A stretch of DNA of 63,110 nt, from assembly GCA_027593035.1 (NCBI GenBank), contig JAQCJQ010000002.1, positions 1 to 63,110 of the forward strand, given 5' to 3'. A program made the position numbers and the translations under genes. The stretch is from Bacteroidota bacterium. GTDB lineage: Bacteria > Bacteroidota > Bacteroidia > Flavobacteriales_D > Sanyastnellaceae. Within the stretch, counting starts at the first letter, position 1. The number at the start of each line of letters is the position of its first letter. Below are positions 17,397 to 26,991 of this stretch, piece by piece. A model generated the notes under the pieces. It saw nothing but the letters and a program-made list of their open reading frames with translations, was not told the origin of the DNA and did not search any database.

Positions 17397-17834
17397 TCAG
17401 ATGTCTTCGAAAATGCGCAGAGTCCCTAGATCATGTTCTTCGTCTCGAGACGTGATCGTGAGCTCGCGAATGATGGCCACTTTGGGTGCATTGTTGAACG
17501 CAGGCAACGTGTCTTCACTAAAAACATAAATCGTGTAATCTCCCGTTCGCAGACCATAAAAGACAAATTCTCCGTCAAAATTGGTCTGCACACGATCATC
17601 GGGTCCGACGCGATCGCCATAAATGATGAACACATCCTCATCTGCCGCGGGCGATCGCGCCGCGCCATTTGGATTGGTGATGACCGGTCGTTGTTCCACT
17701 TCAATTTTCCCTTGAATCACCGCGTGTCCACCTTCACCAGCTGTTCGCGTGCAGCCTAGAGCTAAAATTGTCCAAGCAAGGGTAGCGGTCCAAAAGAAAT
17801 TTGGGCGGCTTTTAAAAATTTGATTCCTTTTCAT
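17397..17834 (-). CDS. Small lipoprotein with Cna-B/transthyretin-like region, unknown function
   Basis: This 145 aa protein begins MKRNQIFKSRP and has a hydrophobic segment ending in the lipobox ILALGC, so it is a probable lipoprotein. The mature part carries a beta-sandwich-like stretch (VQTNFDGEFVFYGLRTGDYTIYVFSED) typical of carboxypeptidase-regulatory or Cna-B-like domains, which are usually structural. The ATG at 17834 is chosen over a TTG at 17852 because it places the signal sequence correctly. It is coupled to the downstream DUF2490-like gene. I do not recognise a specific family. Confidence 0.7.
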   Translation of the reverse strand: MKRNQIFKSRPNFFWTATLAWTILALGCTRTAGEGGHAVIQGKIEVEQRPVITNPNGAARSPAADEDVFIIYGDRVGPDDRVQTNFDGEFVFYGLRTGDYTIYVFSEDTLPAFNNAPKVAIIRELTITSRDEEHDLGTLRIFEDI

Positions 17835-17877
17835 GAGAGTGCAAAGTAGCAACTGAAGTAATTTCGAACACTACATC

Positions 17878-18510
17878 ATGGTACCACACGACGAACATTC
17901 TCCACTTCAGCATACCGGAATCGGTGAAGGACGCCTTGAAATTGTCTGCGGCCCCATGTTTTCTGGGAAAACGGAAGAGCTCTTGCGTCGAGTTCGACGC
18001 GCGCAAATTGCTCGCCAGCCCACGCTCATTTTCAAGCCTGAAACGGATACGCGCTATGACAAAGACACGGTCACTTCGCACGATTCCAATGCCTTGCCTT
18101 CCATCACCGTCAAGGACAGTGCGGCGCTTCTAGCGCATTTGCAAGCCTTGAGTAGGCCCGTTTTAGTCGTCGCCATTGATGAAGTTCAATTCTTCGATGA
18201 GGCCTTACCACGGTTGTGCACGTATTTGGCCAACCAGGGCATTCGGGTGATTGCAGCCGGTTTGGATTTGGACTTTACAGGTGAACCCTTTGGATGCATG
18301 CCGGAGTTGCTCGCACGCGCCGAAGAGGTGACCAAGTTGCATGCCGTTTGCATGGAAACCGGACGGCCGGCGCATTTCTCTCATCGCATTGCAGGGGGTG
18401 ACAGCACCGTTGAAATTGGAGAGAAGGACTTGTACATTCCCTTAACTAGACAAGCCTTTGTGGAGGCTCGAAAGCAAAGTAATTCAGATTCTGAAGAGGC
18501 CCGGTCATGA
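17878..18510 (+). CDS. tdk: Thymidine kinase (type II)
   Basis: Tdk salvages thymidine to dTMP. The 210 aa sequence has the P-loop CGPMFSGKTEELLRR, the DEVQFFDE motif, and the lasso region. Of the four zinc-binding cysteines usual in type II enzymes only the first of the CxxC pair is kept (AVCMETG), and the C-terminal CxxC is absent. Loss of this site seems common in the Bacteroidota branch (recollection, not verified here). The ATG at 17878 gives a roughly 19-residue N-terminal extension. It overlaps murF-alr by four bases (ATGA), indicating translational coupling with cell-wall synthesis. Confidence 0.93.
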   Translation: MVPHDEHSPLQHTGIGEGRLEIVCGPMFSGKTEELLRRVRRAQIARQPTLIFKPETDTRYDKDTVTSHDSNALPSITVKDSAALLAHLQALSRPVLVVAIDEVQFFDEALPRLCTYLANQGIRVIAAGLDLDFTGEPFGCMPELLARAEEVTKLHAVCMETGRPAHFSHRIAGGDSTVEIGEKDLYIPLTRQAFVEARKQSNSDSEEARS

Positions 18511-20996
18511 AGGTTGAAGCATGGCGTCAGTGGATGCGTGGCAAAACGGTGCTTTCCAGCGATGCGGAGGCCCAATTGAATGATGCCCTGCTGGTGGCCT
18601 TCGATAGTCGCTTATTGACCCCTCCGCTCGCAGCATCGACGCTATTCATTGCCATCCAAGGCGCATGGCACGACGGTCACAACTTCCTGGAAGAAGCCCA
18701 CCGCCAAGGCGTGCGGTTTTTTTTGGTCGCCGAAGGCGCTAAGCTGCCAGCGCTGCCTGATTCCGACGTGGTCGCTGTGCCCGATGTCATACTTGCATGG
18801 CAGTCTCTCGCAACGGACTGGCGCCTTTCTTGGGGGAAAACAGTCATCGCGATTACAGGGAGCAACGGGAAAACAACCGTCAAAGAATGGTTGACTTCCT
18901 TGCTTGCCCCCGCTGTGCATGTTCACAGCAGTCCAAGGAGTTACAACAGCCAGATCGGGGTTCCCTTGTCCTTGTGGGATTTGCATGATGATCATGAGGT
19001 CGCGCTCATTGAGGCCGGTATATCCCAGCCGCACGAAATGGAACGGCATGCCCGCACCATTCAGCCAGAATTTGGTGTCCTCACCCACCTCGGATCCTCG
19101 CATTTGGATGCCTTTGAACATGAGGAGCAGCTCTTGGATGAAAAACTCAAACTATTCGGAACATGTGATTGGGTCGCCATGCCCGGCTCCTTGGTTGGAG
19201 CACAACAAAAGCTCGAAGCGCAGGGCTGTAAAGTAATTACCTGGGGCGAGGGAGAGGGCCATGAATTGATCGTTCGAAGCCAAGCGACCTCATCCGGTCG
19301 GGTCATTCAGGCCACGTGGGAGGGAACCAACTACAATTGGACATTGCCCTTTTCGAGTGAAATCGGGTTTCGCAACGCCATGACCGCCGCTTTGGTGGCG
19401 CTTCAATGGGGGGTCAACGGCCACCAAGTGAGGCCTGTTTTGAGGCGCCTAAAAGACCTCGATATGCGCATGCAGCGCCTGCGGTCACGCAGCGGTGCCT
19501 GGGTGCTTTCAGACGCTTATACCAATGATTGGGATGCCTTGACTTTGGCCTTGACGGACCTCGATCAACTGGCCGGTTCATTCCCAAAGGCCGCTATTAT
19601 TGGCCCCATCCCAGCGCTGGAGCGATCGGATTCGTCGCGGCTCATCCAGCTCCTCGAAAGCACCTCGATTCAACACGTCTGGCTCATCGGCCCCACTTGG
19701 ACTTCGCTGTTGAGGGATGTGTTTCCTCCGGAAATGCTCGTGGAAAATTTCGAGACCACAGAGCTCGCACTGGCTCACCTGCAAAAACATCCCAACGCCT
19801 TTTCGGGACAACATGTCCTCATCAAAGGTCCGCGGGTGGAGCAATTTGAACGGTTTCATCCGCTGCTGTTACAACGGGGGCACATGACACAGCTCAATTT
19901 AGATTTGGACGCCGTGGAGCACAATCTGCGGACATTCAGGGCACACGTTCGACAACATTCAGGAACGAACACGAACATCTTGGCCGTCATTAAAGCTTCG
20001 GCATATGGTGCCAATGGACCTGCTTTGGCACGGCTACTCCAATTCCATGGAGTCGACCTCATGGCGGTGGCTTGCACGGAGGAAGGTGTCGAACTTCGAA
20101 AAAACGGATTGTCCATGCGTGTGCTGGTGCTCAACCCAGAGCCCGATACCTTCAGCACGTTACTCCAGTACCGGCTTGAGCCCACCTTGCACAATTTCGA
20201 ACAATTGGAGTTGTTTTTACAGGCCGTTGAGACCTCCGCTCAAACAGCTCCTTGGCCCGTCCACATCAAGGTGGATACCGGAATGCATCGGCTAGGATTT
20301 AGCAGCGAGACATGGCCTCAATTGCACACGACGTTGCAGGAGGTCAAACAATTGGATGTGAAGTCAGTTTTCAGTCACTTGGCAAGTGCCGATGACGTTT
20401 CTCAAGACCAACGCACTCAAAAACAATTTCAGTCTTTTCATCGGGCTTTGGAGGTTCTTGGGCACTCGAATAGCGCATTCAAAACACACATTTTGAATAC
20501 GGCTGGGTTCATCCGGTTTCCTGAACAAGCGGGCGATTATGTGCGCATAGGCATTGGGCTTTTTGGTGTGCGCGTAGCCGAATTCCCCTCAGACTTGGAG
20601 CTGCAACCCGCCGTCCAATTCACCACCGTAATTTCAGCTATACACACCATCGCGCCTGGGGACGGCATTGGCTACGGGCTGACTGACTCATCCGATGCGA
20701 CCCGACAAGTTGCTACCCTACCGGTTGGTTATGCAGACGGATTTCCACGGCACCTCAGCCATGGAAAAGGACACGTTGCCATCCATGGAAAGCTCGCTCC
20801 TGTGGTAGGAAAGGTGTGCATGGACATGGTCATGGTGGACGTCAGCGACATTCCACTCGCGCAACCCGGCGATGCCGTCGAGCTGTTCGGAAGTACAGTG
20901 ACCATTGAGTCCTTTGCAGAAGCTGCAGGCACCATTCCTTACGAAATTTTGACCCGAATTCCCGCGCGCGTGCACCGCACACAACGGGGGAAATAA
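18507..20996 (+). CDS. Fused MurF ligase and alanine racemase
   Basis: This 829 aa bifunctional protein couples D-Ala supply to D-Ala-D-Ala addition on the peptidoglycan precursor. The MurF part (about 1-455) has the Mur ligase P-loop TGSNGKTT at 117-124, SPRSYNSQIGVP and the ENAMTA-like RNAMTAALVAL. The alanine racemase part starts near Met460 (MTQLNLDLDAVEHN). Its PLP lysine is Lys496 in AVIKASAYG, and the other motifs are HIKVDTGMHRLGF and VCMDMVMVDVSD. The fusion is known from Bacteroidota. The MurF half has weak conservation in the D-Ala-D-Ala binding C-terminal domain, but nothing obvious is missing. Confidence 0.95.
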   Translation: MKVEAWRQWMRGKTVLSSDAEAQLNDALLVAFDSRLLTPPLAASTLFIAIQGAWHDGHNFLEEAHRQGVRFFLVAEGAKLPALPDSDVVAVPDVILAWQSLATDWRLSWGKTVIAITGSNGKTTVKEWLTSLLAPAVHVHSSPRSYNSQIGVPLSLWDLHDDHEVALIEAGISQPHEMERHARTIQPEFGVLTHLGSSHLDAFEHEEQLLDEKLKLFGTCDWVAMPGSLVGAQQKLEAQGCKVITWGEGEGHELIVRSQATSSGRVIQATWEGTNYNWTLPFSSEIGFRNAMTAALVALQWGVNGHQVRPVLRRLKDLDMRMQRLRSRSGAWVLSDAYTNDWDALTLALTDLDQLAGSFPKAAIIGPIPALERSDSSRLIQLLESTSIQHVWLIGPTWTSLLRDVFPPEMLVENFETTELALAHLQKHPNAFSGQHVLIKGPRVEQFERFHPLLLQRGHMTQLNLDLDAVEHNLRTFRAHVRQHSGTNTNILAVIKASAYGANGPALARLLQFHGVDLMAVACTEEGVELRKNGLSMRVLVLNPEPDTFSTLLQYRLEPTLHNFEQLELFLQAVETSAQTAPWPVHIKVDTGMHRLGFSSETWPQLHTTLQEVKQLDVKSVFSHLASADDVSQDQRTQKQFQSFHRALEVLGHSNSAFKTHILNTAGFIRFPEQAGDYVRIGIGLFGVRVAEFPSDLELQPAVQFTTVISAIHTIAPGDGIGYGLTDSSDATRQVATLPVGYADGFPRHLSHGKGHVAIHGKLAPVVGKVCMDMVMVDVSDIPLAQPGDAVELFGSTVTIESFAEAAGTIPYEILTRIPARVHRTQRGK

Positions 20997-21000
20997 AGGT

Positions 21001-24000
21001 TTATACCGCTTCCCTCTTGCCGTATTTATAGATCATGCGATTGATCCACCAGTACATGACAGGAACAATGATCAGCGTCAAGAACGTCGCAAATGTGAGG
21101 CCGTAGATGATGGCCCAACTCATTGGTTTCCAGAAGACATTGTTGTCTCCCCCAATGTAAATTCTCGGATCGTATTCCGTAATCAATGTGACAAAGTCGA
21201 TGTTCAACCCAATGGCCAAAGGCAACAACCCCAAGATGGTGGTAATCGCAGTGAGCAACACAGGCCGCAGCCTTGTTCGACCACCTGTAACAATGGATTC
21301 CACCACTTCACTGAATGGCAAGAACTCATTCACACCCAATTCACTGCGTTTTCGTTCCCGCAGCAAATCGGTGTAATCGATCAGAACAATCGCATTGTTG
21401 ACCACCACTCCAGCGAGGGATATGATGCCAATCATGGTCATGATGATGACAAAGTCCATTTGGAAAATTACCAACCCGAGCAGCACCCCAATCAAACTGA
21501 AGAACACGCTGAATCCAATGATAAAGGGTGTGGTGATGGAGTTGAACTGGGCTACGATGATCAGGATGATCAAGAAAAGCGCCAGCAACAAGGCGCGAGA
21601 TAAGAAGGCCATTTCCTTGGCTTGTTCTTCCTGCTGCCCTGTGAATGCCCATTGAACGCCCTCAGGGGTGTCAAACCCGGCCAATTCAGCCTTCATTCCC
21701 TCCACAATTTCATTGGCATTAGCTCCTTCCAATACGTTGGAGCTCAGCGTGATGATCCGATCCATGTCCTTTCGCTTCACGCTGCTAAACGTGGTGCTCC
21801 GCCTGGCTGTGGCCACCGCACTGATCGGAACTTCTTTGATCTGTCCGTCCGACGCGCTTCGGAAAATCACCTTCTGATTCATCAAAGCGTCCACGTTGTT
21901 GCGGGCAGATTCTTCAAAGCGCACGTTGATCGGATAATCGTCCTCACCGTCTTTGTAGGTGCTAACCTCCCGACCAAACAGCGCCGTTCGAATGGTCATG
22001 CCAATGTTCTGCGTAGACAATCCATAGTTCCGCGCCTTGGTCCGGTCAATGGAAATGGGCAATTCCGGCTTGCGTTTGTCCACATCGATCTTCAGCTCTT
22101 CCACACCATCATATTCCATGCCCCTCAAAAATTGGCGCATCCCCGTCGCCGTCGCTAAGACCTCATCGTAGTCCTCTCCTCGAATTTCGATGTTGATGGG
22201 CGGGCCTTGCGGCGGGCCATCGGAATTCTTGGTGACGATCACTTCCGCGTCGGGATAGCCCCTCAATTTATCGCGGACAGCCGACAACATGTCCCGTGTA
22301 GACTGCTCTTTGCGGTCTTGGAACTTCACGAAATTCACTACGATTCGGGCTTTGTGCGGCGTGTTGCCCAAAGATGGCCCTTCTTGCGGGTCGCTGGTTC
22401 CGTTCCCCACTTGGCCAATGACCGAATTGGCCATGTAGGCTTTGAGCTCTCCTGTCTCCGGATCAATCTGCTTGAAACGGTCCTCGGAGAGCACGTCCAT
22501 TACAAGGTTTTCAATTTCCATGGTCACCCGATTCGTTTCCTCGATATCAGTCCCAATGGGTTTTGTGATGAAGATGTTGAGGTATTGCGGCTCGTTGGAA
22601 GGGAAAAATTCCACTTTAGGCGGGAAGGTGCCAAGCAAGGCGAATGCCAGTACCATCAAACTCGCTGTTCCAAAGAAGAACACCCATGGCTTCTTACCGG
22701 CCAATGCGTAGCGCAAAAAGGCCTCATAGGCCCTTTCCAAACGGGGTAAAAAGCGGTTCTGGAACAGCTTGGTCGCAGGGAATAGCACATAAGCATTGAG
22801 AATGGTCATCAAGCCGGCAATGATCAAAATGTTGCCGAAAGCCGTAGCGCCCAGCAATAAGAACACAGCGCCGAATGTCACCAGTGATACCGTCAACCAG
22901 TGCACGCGCTTCTTGTTGATTTCCTGATCTCCCACGCGCATCAGTACCGCCGTCAAGACGGGATTGATGACCAAGGCCACAAAGAGGGAAGAGCTCAACA
23001 CAATCATCAACGTGATCGGGAGGTACTTCATGAATTGCCCAATCAAACCCGGCCAGATGGCCAACGGTAAAAACGCAGCCAACGTCGTCGCGGTCGAAGC
23101 AATGATCGGCCAAGCCACCTCACCTACCCCAAACTTTGCGGCACGCAACGGGCTCTCGCCTTCTTCCATCAGTCGGTAGATGTTTTCCACGACCACAATG
23201 CCATTGTCCACCAGCATGCCCAACGCCAAAACCAATGAGAACAACACCATGACATTGAACGTAATGCCCAACGCGCTGAGGATCATGAACGACATGAACA
23301 TGGACAAGGGGATGGCCCCGCCCACAAACATGGCGTTGCGCAGCCCCAAGAAAAACAGCAGCACCCCGACCACCAACAACACGCCAAAAATGATGGAGTT
23401 CTGCAGCTCCTCCACCTGCGTTCGGGTCTGGTCTGATTGGTCATTGGTAATGGAGACACTCAAGTCCGCCGGCAGGTAGTCCTCCTTCGCTTGGTCAATG
23501 ATTCCGTTGATTCCGTTGGACGCAGCGATGAGGTTTTCCCCCGCTCGTTTGATGATGTCAAGGGAGACTACGGGCTTGCCATATTCCCGAGCATAGCTCG
23601 TTTTTTCCTGCTCTACAAAGCGTACCGAAGCCACATCCCGGAGGTAAACTGGCGCATCATTTTCACTCTTGACAATGACATTTTCTATGTCAGCCAAGGA
23701 GTGAAAATCGCCTTCCACTTGCACGGTTCTCCTGAAATGGTCTACCAATAAATCACCCCCAGAAATGGTCACGTTTTCCTGCGCAATCGCTCCGGAAATA
23801 TCATTGAAACTCACCTTCATGGCCTCTGCCCTCAGGTGATCCACGACCACTTCGACCTCCTTGTCCATCACACCGCGGATGTCCACTTTGCTGATTTCTG
23901 GCAATTCCTCAATGGCCTCTTCCAACGCTTCCGCGTATCGCTTCAATTCATCCAGTGAATAGTTGCCTGATAAATTCACATTCATCACTGGCAACAACTC

Positions 24001-24453
24001 GGAAAAGTTCAGCTCAAAGACATTGGGGTCTGCCGGTAAATCATCAGGGAAATTGGGGTCTGCCTTCGCCTTATCGACCGCGTCCTTGACTTTTCTCAGG
24101 GCTTCATCCGGCGTCACATCAAAGTCAAATTTGATGTCAATCGCGCTATAGCCTTGAATCGACGAGGAAGAAATTTCATCCACACCGGTGATGGCGTTGA
24201 TTTCCTTCTCGAGTGGTCGCGTAATGAGTTTCTCGATGTTGACCGGGCTGTTGCCCGGGTAGGGCGTTCCGATGAAGACCTCCGGAATGACCACTTCTGG
24301 AAAGCTCTCCTTGGGCACCGTGATGTAGCTGTAAATCCCGCTAATCGTGATGATGGCCATCAAGACGAATACCGTCGTTCTGTTGGAAACGCTCCAACTG
24401 CTGAGGGCAAATTCCCTTTGGTTGGGGTTGGGGTTGGGGGTCAAGTTTTCCAT
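21001..24453 (-). CDS. RND efflux pump inner membrane permease (HAE1/AcrB type)
   Basis: This proton-driven inner membrane pump of 1150 aa is somewhat longer than the 1030-1050 aa norm. It begins with the typical first membrane helix (NRTTVFVLMAIITISGIYSY) and the YPGNSPVNIEKLIT porter signature. It contains FGVLLVVGVLLFFLGLRNA, the TM4 motif with LGMLVDNGIVVVENIYR bearing proton-relay acidics, and the second repeat GVVVNNAIVLIDYTD. The extra length lies mainly in hydrophobic sequence around residues 515-575. It is the last gene of a TetR-TolC-adaptor-permease operon, five bases after the adaptor stop. The substrate is unknown. Confidence 0.95.
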   Translation of the reverse strand: MENLTPNPNPNQREFALSSWSVSNRTTVFVLMAIITISGIYSYITVPKESFPEVVIPEVFIGTPYPGNSPVNIEKLITRPLEKEINAITGVDEISSSSIQGYSAIDIKFDFDVTPDEALRKVKDAVDKAKADPNFPDDLPADPNVFELNFSELLPVMNVNLSGNYSLDELKRYAEALEEAIEELPEISKVDIRGVMDKEVEVVVDHLRAEAMKVSFNDISGAIAQENVTISGGDLLVDHFRRTVQVEGDFHSLADIENVIVKSENDAPVYLRDVASVRFVEQEKTSYAREYGKPVVSLDIIKRAGENLIAASNGINGIIDQAKEDYLPADLSVSITNDQSDQTRTQVEELQNSIIFGVLLVVGVLLFFLGLRNAMFVGGAIPLSMFMSFMILSALGITFNVMVLFSLVLALGMLVDNGIVVVENIYRLMEEGESPLRAAKFGVGEVAWPIIASTATTLAAFLPLAIWPGLIGQFMKYLPITLMIVLSSSLFVALVINPVLTAVLMRVGDQEINKKRVHWLTVSLVTFGAVFLLLGATAFGNILIIAGLMTILNAYVLFPATKLFQNRFLPRLERAYEAFLRYALAGKKPWVFFFGTASLMVLAFALLGTFPPKVEFFPSNEPQYLNIFITKPIGTDIEETNRVTMEIENLVMDVLSEDRFKQIDPETGELKAYMANSVIGQVGNGTSDPQEGPSLGNTPHKARIVVNFVKFQDRKEQSTRDMLSAVRDKLRGYPDAEVIVTKNSDGPPQGPPINIEIRGEDYDEVLATATGMRQFLRGMEYDGVEELKIDVDKRKPELPISIDRTKARNYGLSTQNIGMTIRTALFGREVSTYKDGEDDYPINVRFEESARNNVDALMNQKVIFRSASDGQIKEVPISAVATARRSTTFSSVKRKDMDRIITLSSNVLEGANANEIVEGMKAELAGFDTPEGVQWAFTGQQEEQAKEMAFLSRALLLALFLIILIIVAQFNSITTPFIIGFSVFFSLIGVLLGLVIFQMDFVIIMTMIGIISLAGVVVNNAIVLIDYTDLLRERKRSELGVNEFLPFSEVVESIVTGGRTRLRPVLLTAITTILGLLPLAIGLNIDFVTLITEYDPRIYIGGDNNVFWKPMSWAIIYGLTFATFLTLIIVPVMYWWINRMIYKYGKREAV

Positions 24454-24458
24454 GCTCC

Positions 24459-25568
24459 TTATTCTTCCCCGATAATGCGAATATCCTGTCCACTTACAAT
24501 CCGAGTTGCTCCCTTAGAAACCACCCGATCCCCAAAAGCCAATCCACCTTGGATGAGCATGCGATCCCCAGATCCCATGCCCACTTCCAGGCTGCGCTTC
24601 TCAGCCACGACCGATCCGTCTTGTTGGGCAACCGCTACAAACACATAGTCCTGGCCCTCGATGTCTTGTTGAATCAGTGCGCTCGGTAAAACAACAGCGC
24701 TGTCCAACGCCACGTCCTGCAACCAAACGCTTGCATACATATTGGGTAAAAGCGCCGAACCACTTGGGAGCGGTAAGGTCAGTTCCAACGTTCGGTTGGC
24801 TGGGTTGATGAATTGGCCGACACGACCGATTTTCGTCATCAAGGTGTCCACACCGCTCACAATCACTTCGGCAGGCATTCCTTTGGAAACCCTTCCCGCG
24901 TAATGATCGCTGACGCTCGCTCGGACATACATGTTGCGCAAATCAATCACCCGCGCTAAAGGCGATCCGGGCAACGCCATCTCTCCGGTTTTGGCGAGAC
25001 AACGGTCCAAAATCCCATCGAATGGAGCGCGAATCATCGCCATGTCCATCTGTTCGAGCAAGGTCTCCATGCTATTCTCCAGCGCCGCTTTTTGATTCTG
25101 TGCTTGCATGAAATCCAATTCCGACCCAATGCTCTGTTTCCACAAACGGTCTTGTCGATTGAAGAGGTCCGTGGCCAGGTCCAGTTGCGTTTGCAATTCA
25201 GCCATCGAACGATTCAGGACATCCGTGTTGATCCGGATCAACGCATCGCCTTCACGCACTGGCGCTCCCTCTGAAACCATAACTTCTTCAATGATGCCAG
25301 CGAATTCAGCCGTTAGGATGGAATTCATGTCCGTTTCCACATTCCCTTGAATGCTGAAGCGGTGGGAAAATGTTTCTGGCTCAACCTCGAGTACCGCGAC
25401 GGCCATGCCTGAGGGTCTCGTGGCGGGCAATGACTCATCAACTGCAGGATCTGCGGTTTCAGAAGAGCCACAACTCATGAATACAGCACTGCTCAAGACC
25501 AGTATATATCCGGTCAATCGGAAGGGGAAAAGTGAAGGCATCGAAAAGGTGTTGCGAGATGTGTTCAT
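24459..25568 (-). CDS. RND efflux periplasmic adaptor lipoprotein (MFP family)
   Basis: This membrane fusion protein of 369 aa links the RND pump to TolC. A signal sequence ends in a lipobox (LSSAVFMSC), so it is anchored as a lipoprotein. The barrel-sandwich hybrid halves (SILTAEFAGIIEEVMVSEGAPV and MIRAPFDGILD) flank an alpha-hairpin (about 110-165). A beta-barrel and membrane-proximal domain follow (RVGQFINPANRTLELTLPLP). The ATG at 25568 is preferred over the TTG at 25580, which would overlap the tolC-like stop. Confidence 0.93.
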   Translation of the reverse strand: MNTSRNTFSMPSLFPFRLTGYILVLSSAVFMSCGSSETADPAVDESLPATRPSGMAVAVLEVEPETFSHRFSIQGNVETDMNSILTAEFAGIIEEVMVSEGAPVREGDALIRINTDVLNRSMAELQTQLDLATDLFNRQDRLWKQSIGSELDFMQAQNQKAALENSMETLLEQMDMAMIRAPFDGILDRCLAKTGEMALPGSPLARVIDLRNMYVRASVSDHYAGRVSKGMPAEVIVSGVDTLMTKIGRVGQFINPANRTLELTLPLPSGSALLPNMYASVWLQDVALDSAVVLPSALIQQDIEGQDYVFVAVAQQDGSVVAEKRSLEVGMGSGDRMLIQGGLAFGDRVVSKGATRIVSGQDIRIIGEE

Positions 25569-25572
25569 GGGA

Positions 25573-26991
25573 TCATTCAAATTCTGAAAGCGCGCGTTTC
25601 AGTTCCGTTTGGGCATTGAGCCAGTCCAAAACAGCCGAGAGGCTATTGCCTTGAGCTTCAAGCAATTGATTTCGAGCTTGGGTCCATTCAAATGAAGAGA
25701 CCAAGCCTTCTTGATAGGCTGCATACGTCTGGTCAAAAATCCGCTGTGCAATGGTTTCCGCCCGGGTCCGGTTTTGGTAGGCTGCCATCGTCAACTCCAA
25801 CGTCAAACGGGCCTTATCAAATTCCATTTGTGCGGACTGGCGCATTCGCTCCAAGCCGATGATGGCGCGATCTTCTTGGATGCGCTTCTTCTCCACCTGC
25901 TGCTTCCCGCCAAAACTCGTCCACAAGGGCATGCTAAAATTCACCCCCCACAGCTGCACAGGATACCAGTTTCCGTCCGCGTCGAAGAAGTTGAAGGCGT
26001 CCCGCTGAGCATTGCCTTGATTGGTGTAAAAAGCAGCAATCTGAGGAAGGCCTTTGGCTTGTTGGTTGCGCACATCCAGTCCCGCCAACTCCACATAAGA
26101 CTCTTGCAATTGAATTCCGGGCAACGCATGAGCATTGAACGGTTGAGACAACAGCGCGAGGCCATTTTCTTGACTCAAGAGATCTTCCAAAGAGTCCTTC
26201 AATGTCAACTCCGTATTGGGATCCACTCCCATCTGAAAACGCAAAATCGCCTGTGTTAAAGGCACTTGAAGTTTGGCGGAAGACCATTCCAGTTCCAATT
26301 CCTGCACGGCGAGTTCCAATTGATCGACAGCTATTTGGTTCACAAACCCTTCCGCATGCAACTGCTGCGTCTCTTGTAAACTGGTTTTTACCAGCTGAAG
26401 TGCTTGTTCTAAAATCATGACTCCTTGAGCCGCGCCGAGGACCACGTGGTATGCTTGCGCCACCTGCTGTCTGACCTCATCCGCTGTTCTTTGAATCGAT
26501 TGCTCTTTGGATTCAGCATACAATTGAGCTGCACGCAGGCCCACAAAATAGGAGCCGCTAAAGAGCAGTTGGGTCGCCTGGACGCCAACGTTGGCTGTGT
26601 GATTCTGTCCAAATTGCAATTCAGAAAGCGCATTCGGATCGGATGGAGGTGCGTTCAACGCCACGCCTGTTTCCTCTGCCACACCCGATAAAAATTCATT
26701 GAAGTACGAGGGCAATCCAAATGCATCCGCTGGAACGACCTGCGTAGGGATGTCAATGTACTGGCTGTAATCTGCTACCAAGTTGATTTGCGGAAGACCC
26801 GAAGCCAGCAATTCTTTCACGTCCCGTTCCGCTTGGGCTTTGTCTAGCCGAGCGTACTGCATTGAGAATGCCTGCTTCAGCGCTATTTCTTGGGCTTCCA
26901 CCAAAGTCACTTCAAGGGACTGAGGGGCTTGGGCTGACGCCGGGTCAAGGCCGATTCCTAGGAGCAGGGCAAAAAGGATGGGGTATCTCAT
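25573..26991 (-). CDS. TolC-family outer membrane efflux protein
   Basis: This is the outer membrane channel of the tripartite pump (472 aa). A signal peptide (MRYPILFALLLGIGLDPASAQ) precedes two tandem outer-membrane-efflux repeats of long helices and short beta-strands. Helix motifs include LDKAQAERDVKELLASGLPQINL and the second-repeat AARLD-like DKARLTLELTMAAYQNR. Its ATG overlaps the TetR-gene stop as ATGA, and its own stop is four bases before the adaptor start, so the four genes form one operon. Confidence 0.93.
   Translation of the reverse strand: MRYPILFALLLGIGLDPASAQAPQSLEVTLVEAQEIALKQAFSMQYARLDKAQAERDVKELLASGLPQINLVADYSQYIDIPTQVVPADAFGLPSYFNEFLSGVAEETGVALNAPPSDPNALSELQFGQNHTANVGVQATQLLFSGSYFVGLRAAQLYAESKEQSIQRTADEVRQQVAQAYHVVLGAAQGVMILEQALQLVKTSLQETQQLHAEGFVNQIAVDQLELAVQELELEWSSAKLQVPLTQAILRFQMGVDPNTELTLKDSLEDLLSQENGLALLSQPFNAHALPGIQLQESYVELAGLDVRNQQAKGLPQIAAFYTNQGNAQRDAFNFFDADGNWYPVQLWGVNFSMPLWTSFGGKQQVEKKRIQEDRAIIGLERMRQSAQMEFDKARLTLELTMAAYQNRTRAETIAQRIFDQTYAAYQEGLVSSFEWTQARNQLLEAQGNSLSAVLDWLNAQTELKRALSEFE

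Noticed and set aside
26441-26450. ACCACGTGGT palindrome as a third parS
   Set aside because: It lacks the GTT/AAC flanks required by ParB and lies in the tolC-like coding sequence; probably chance.
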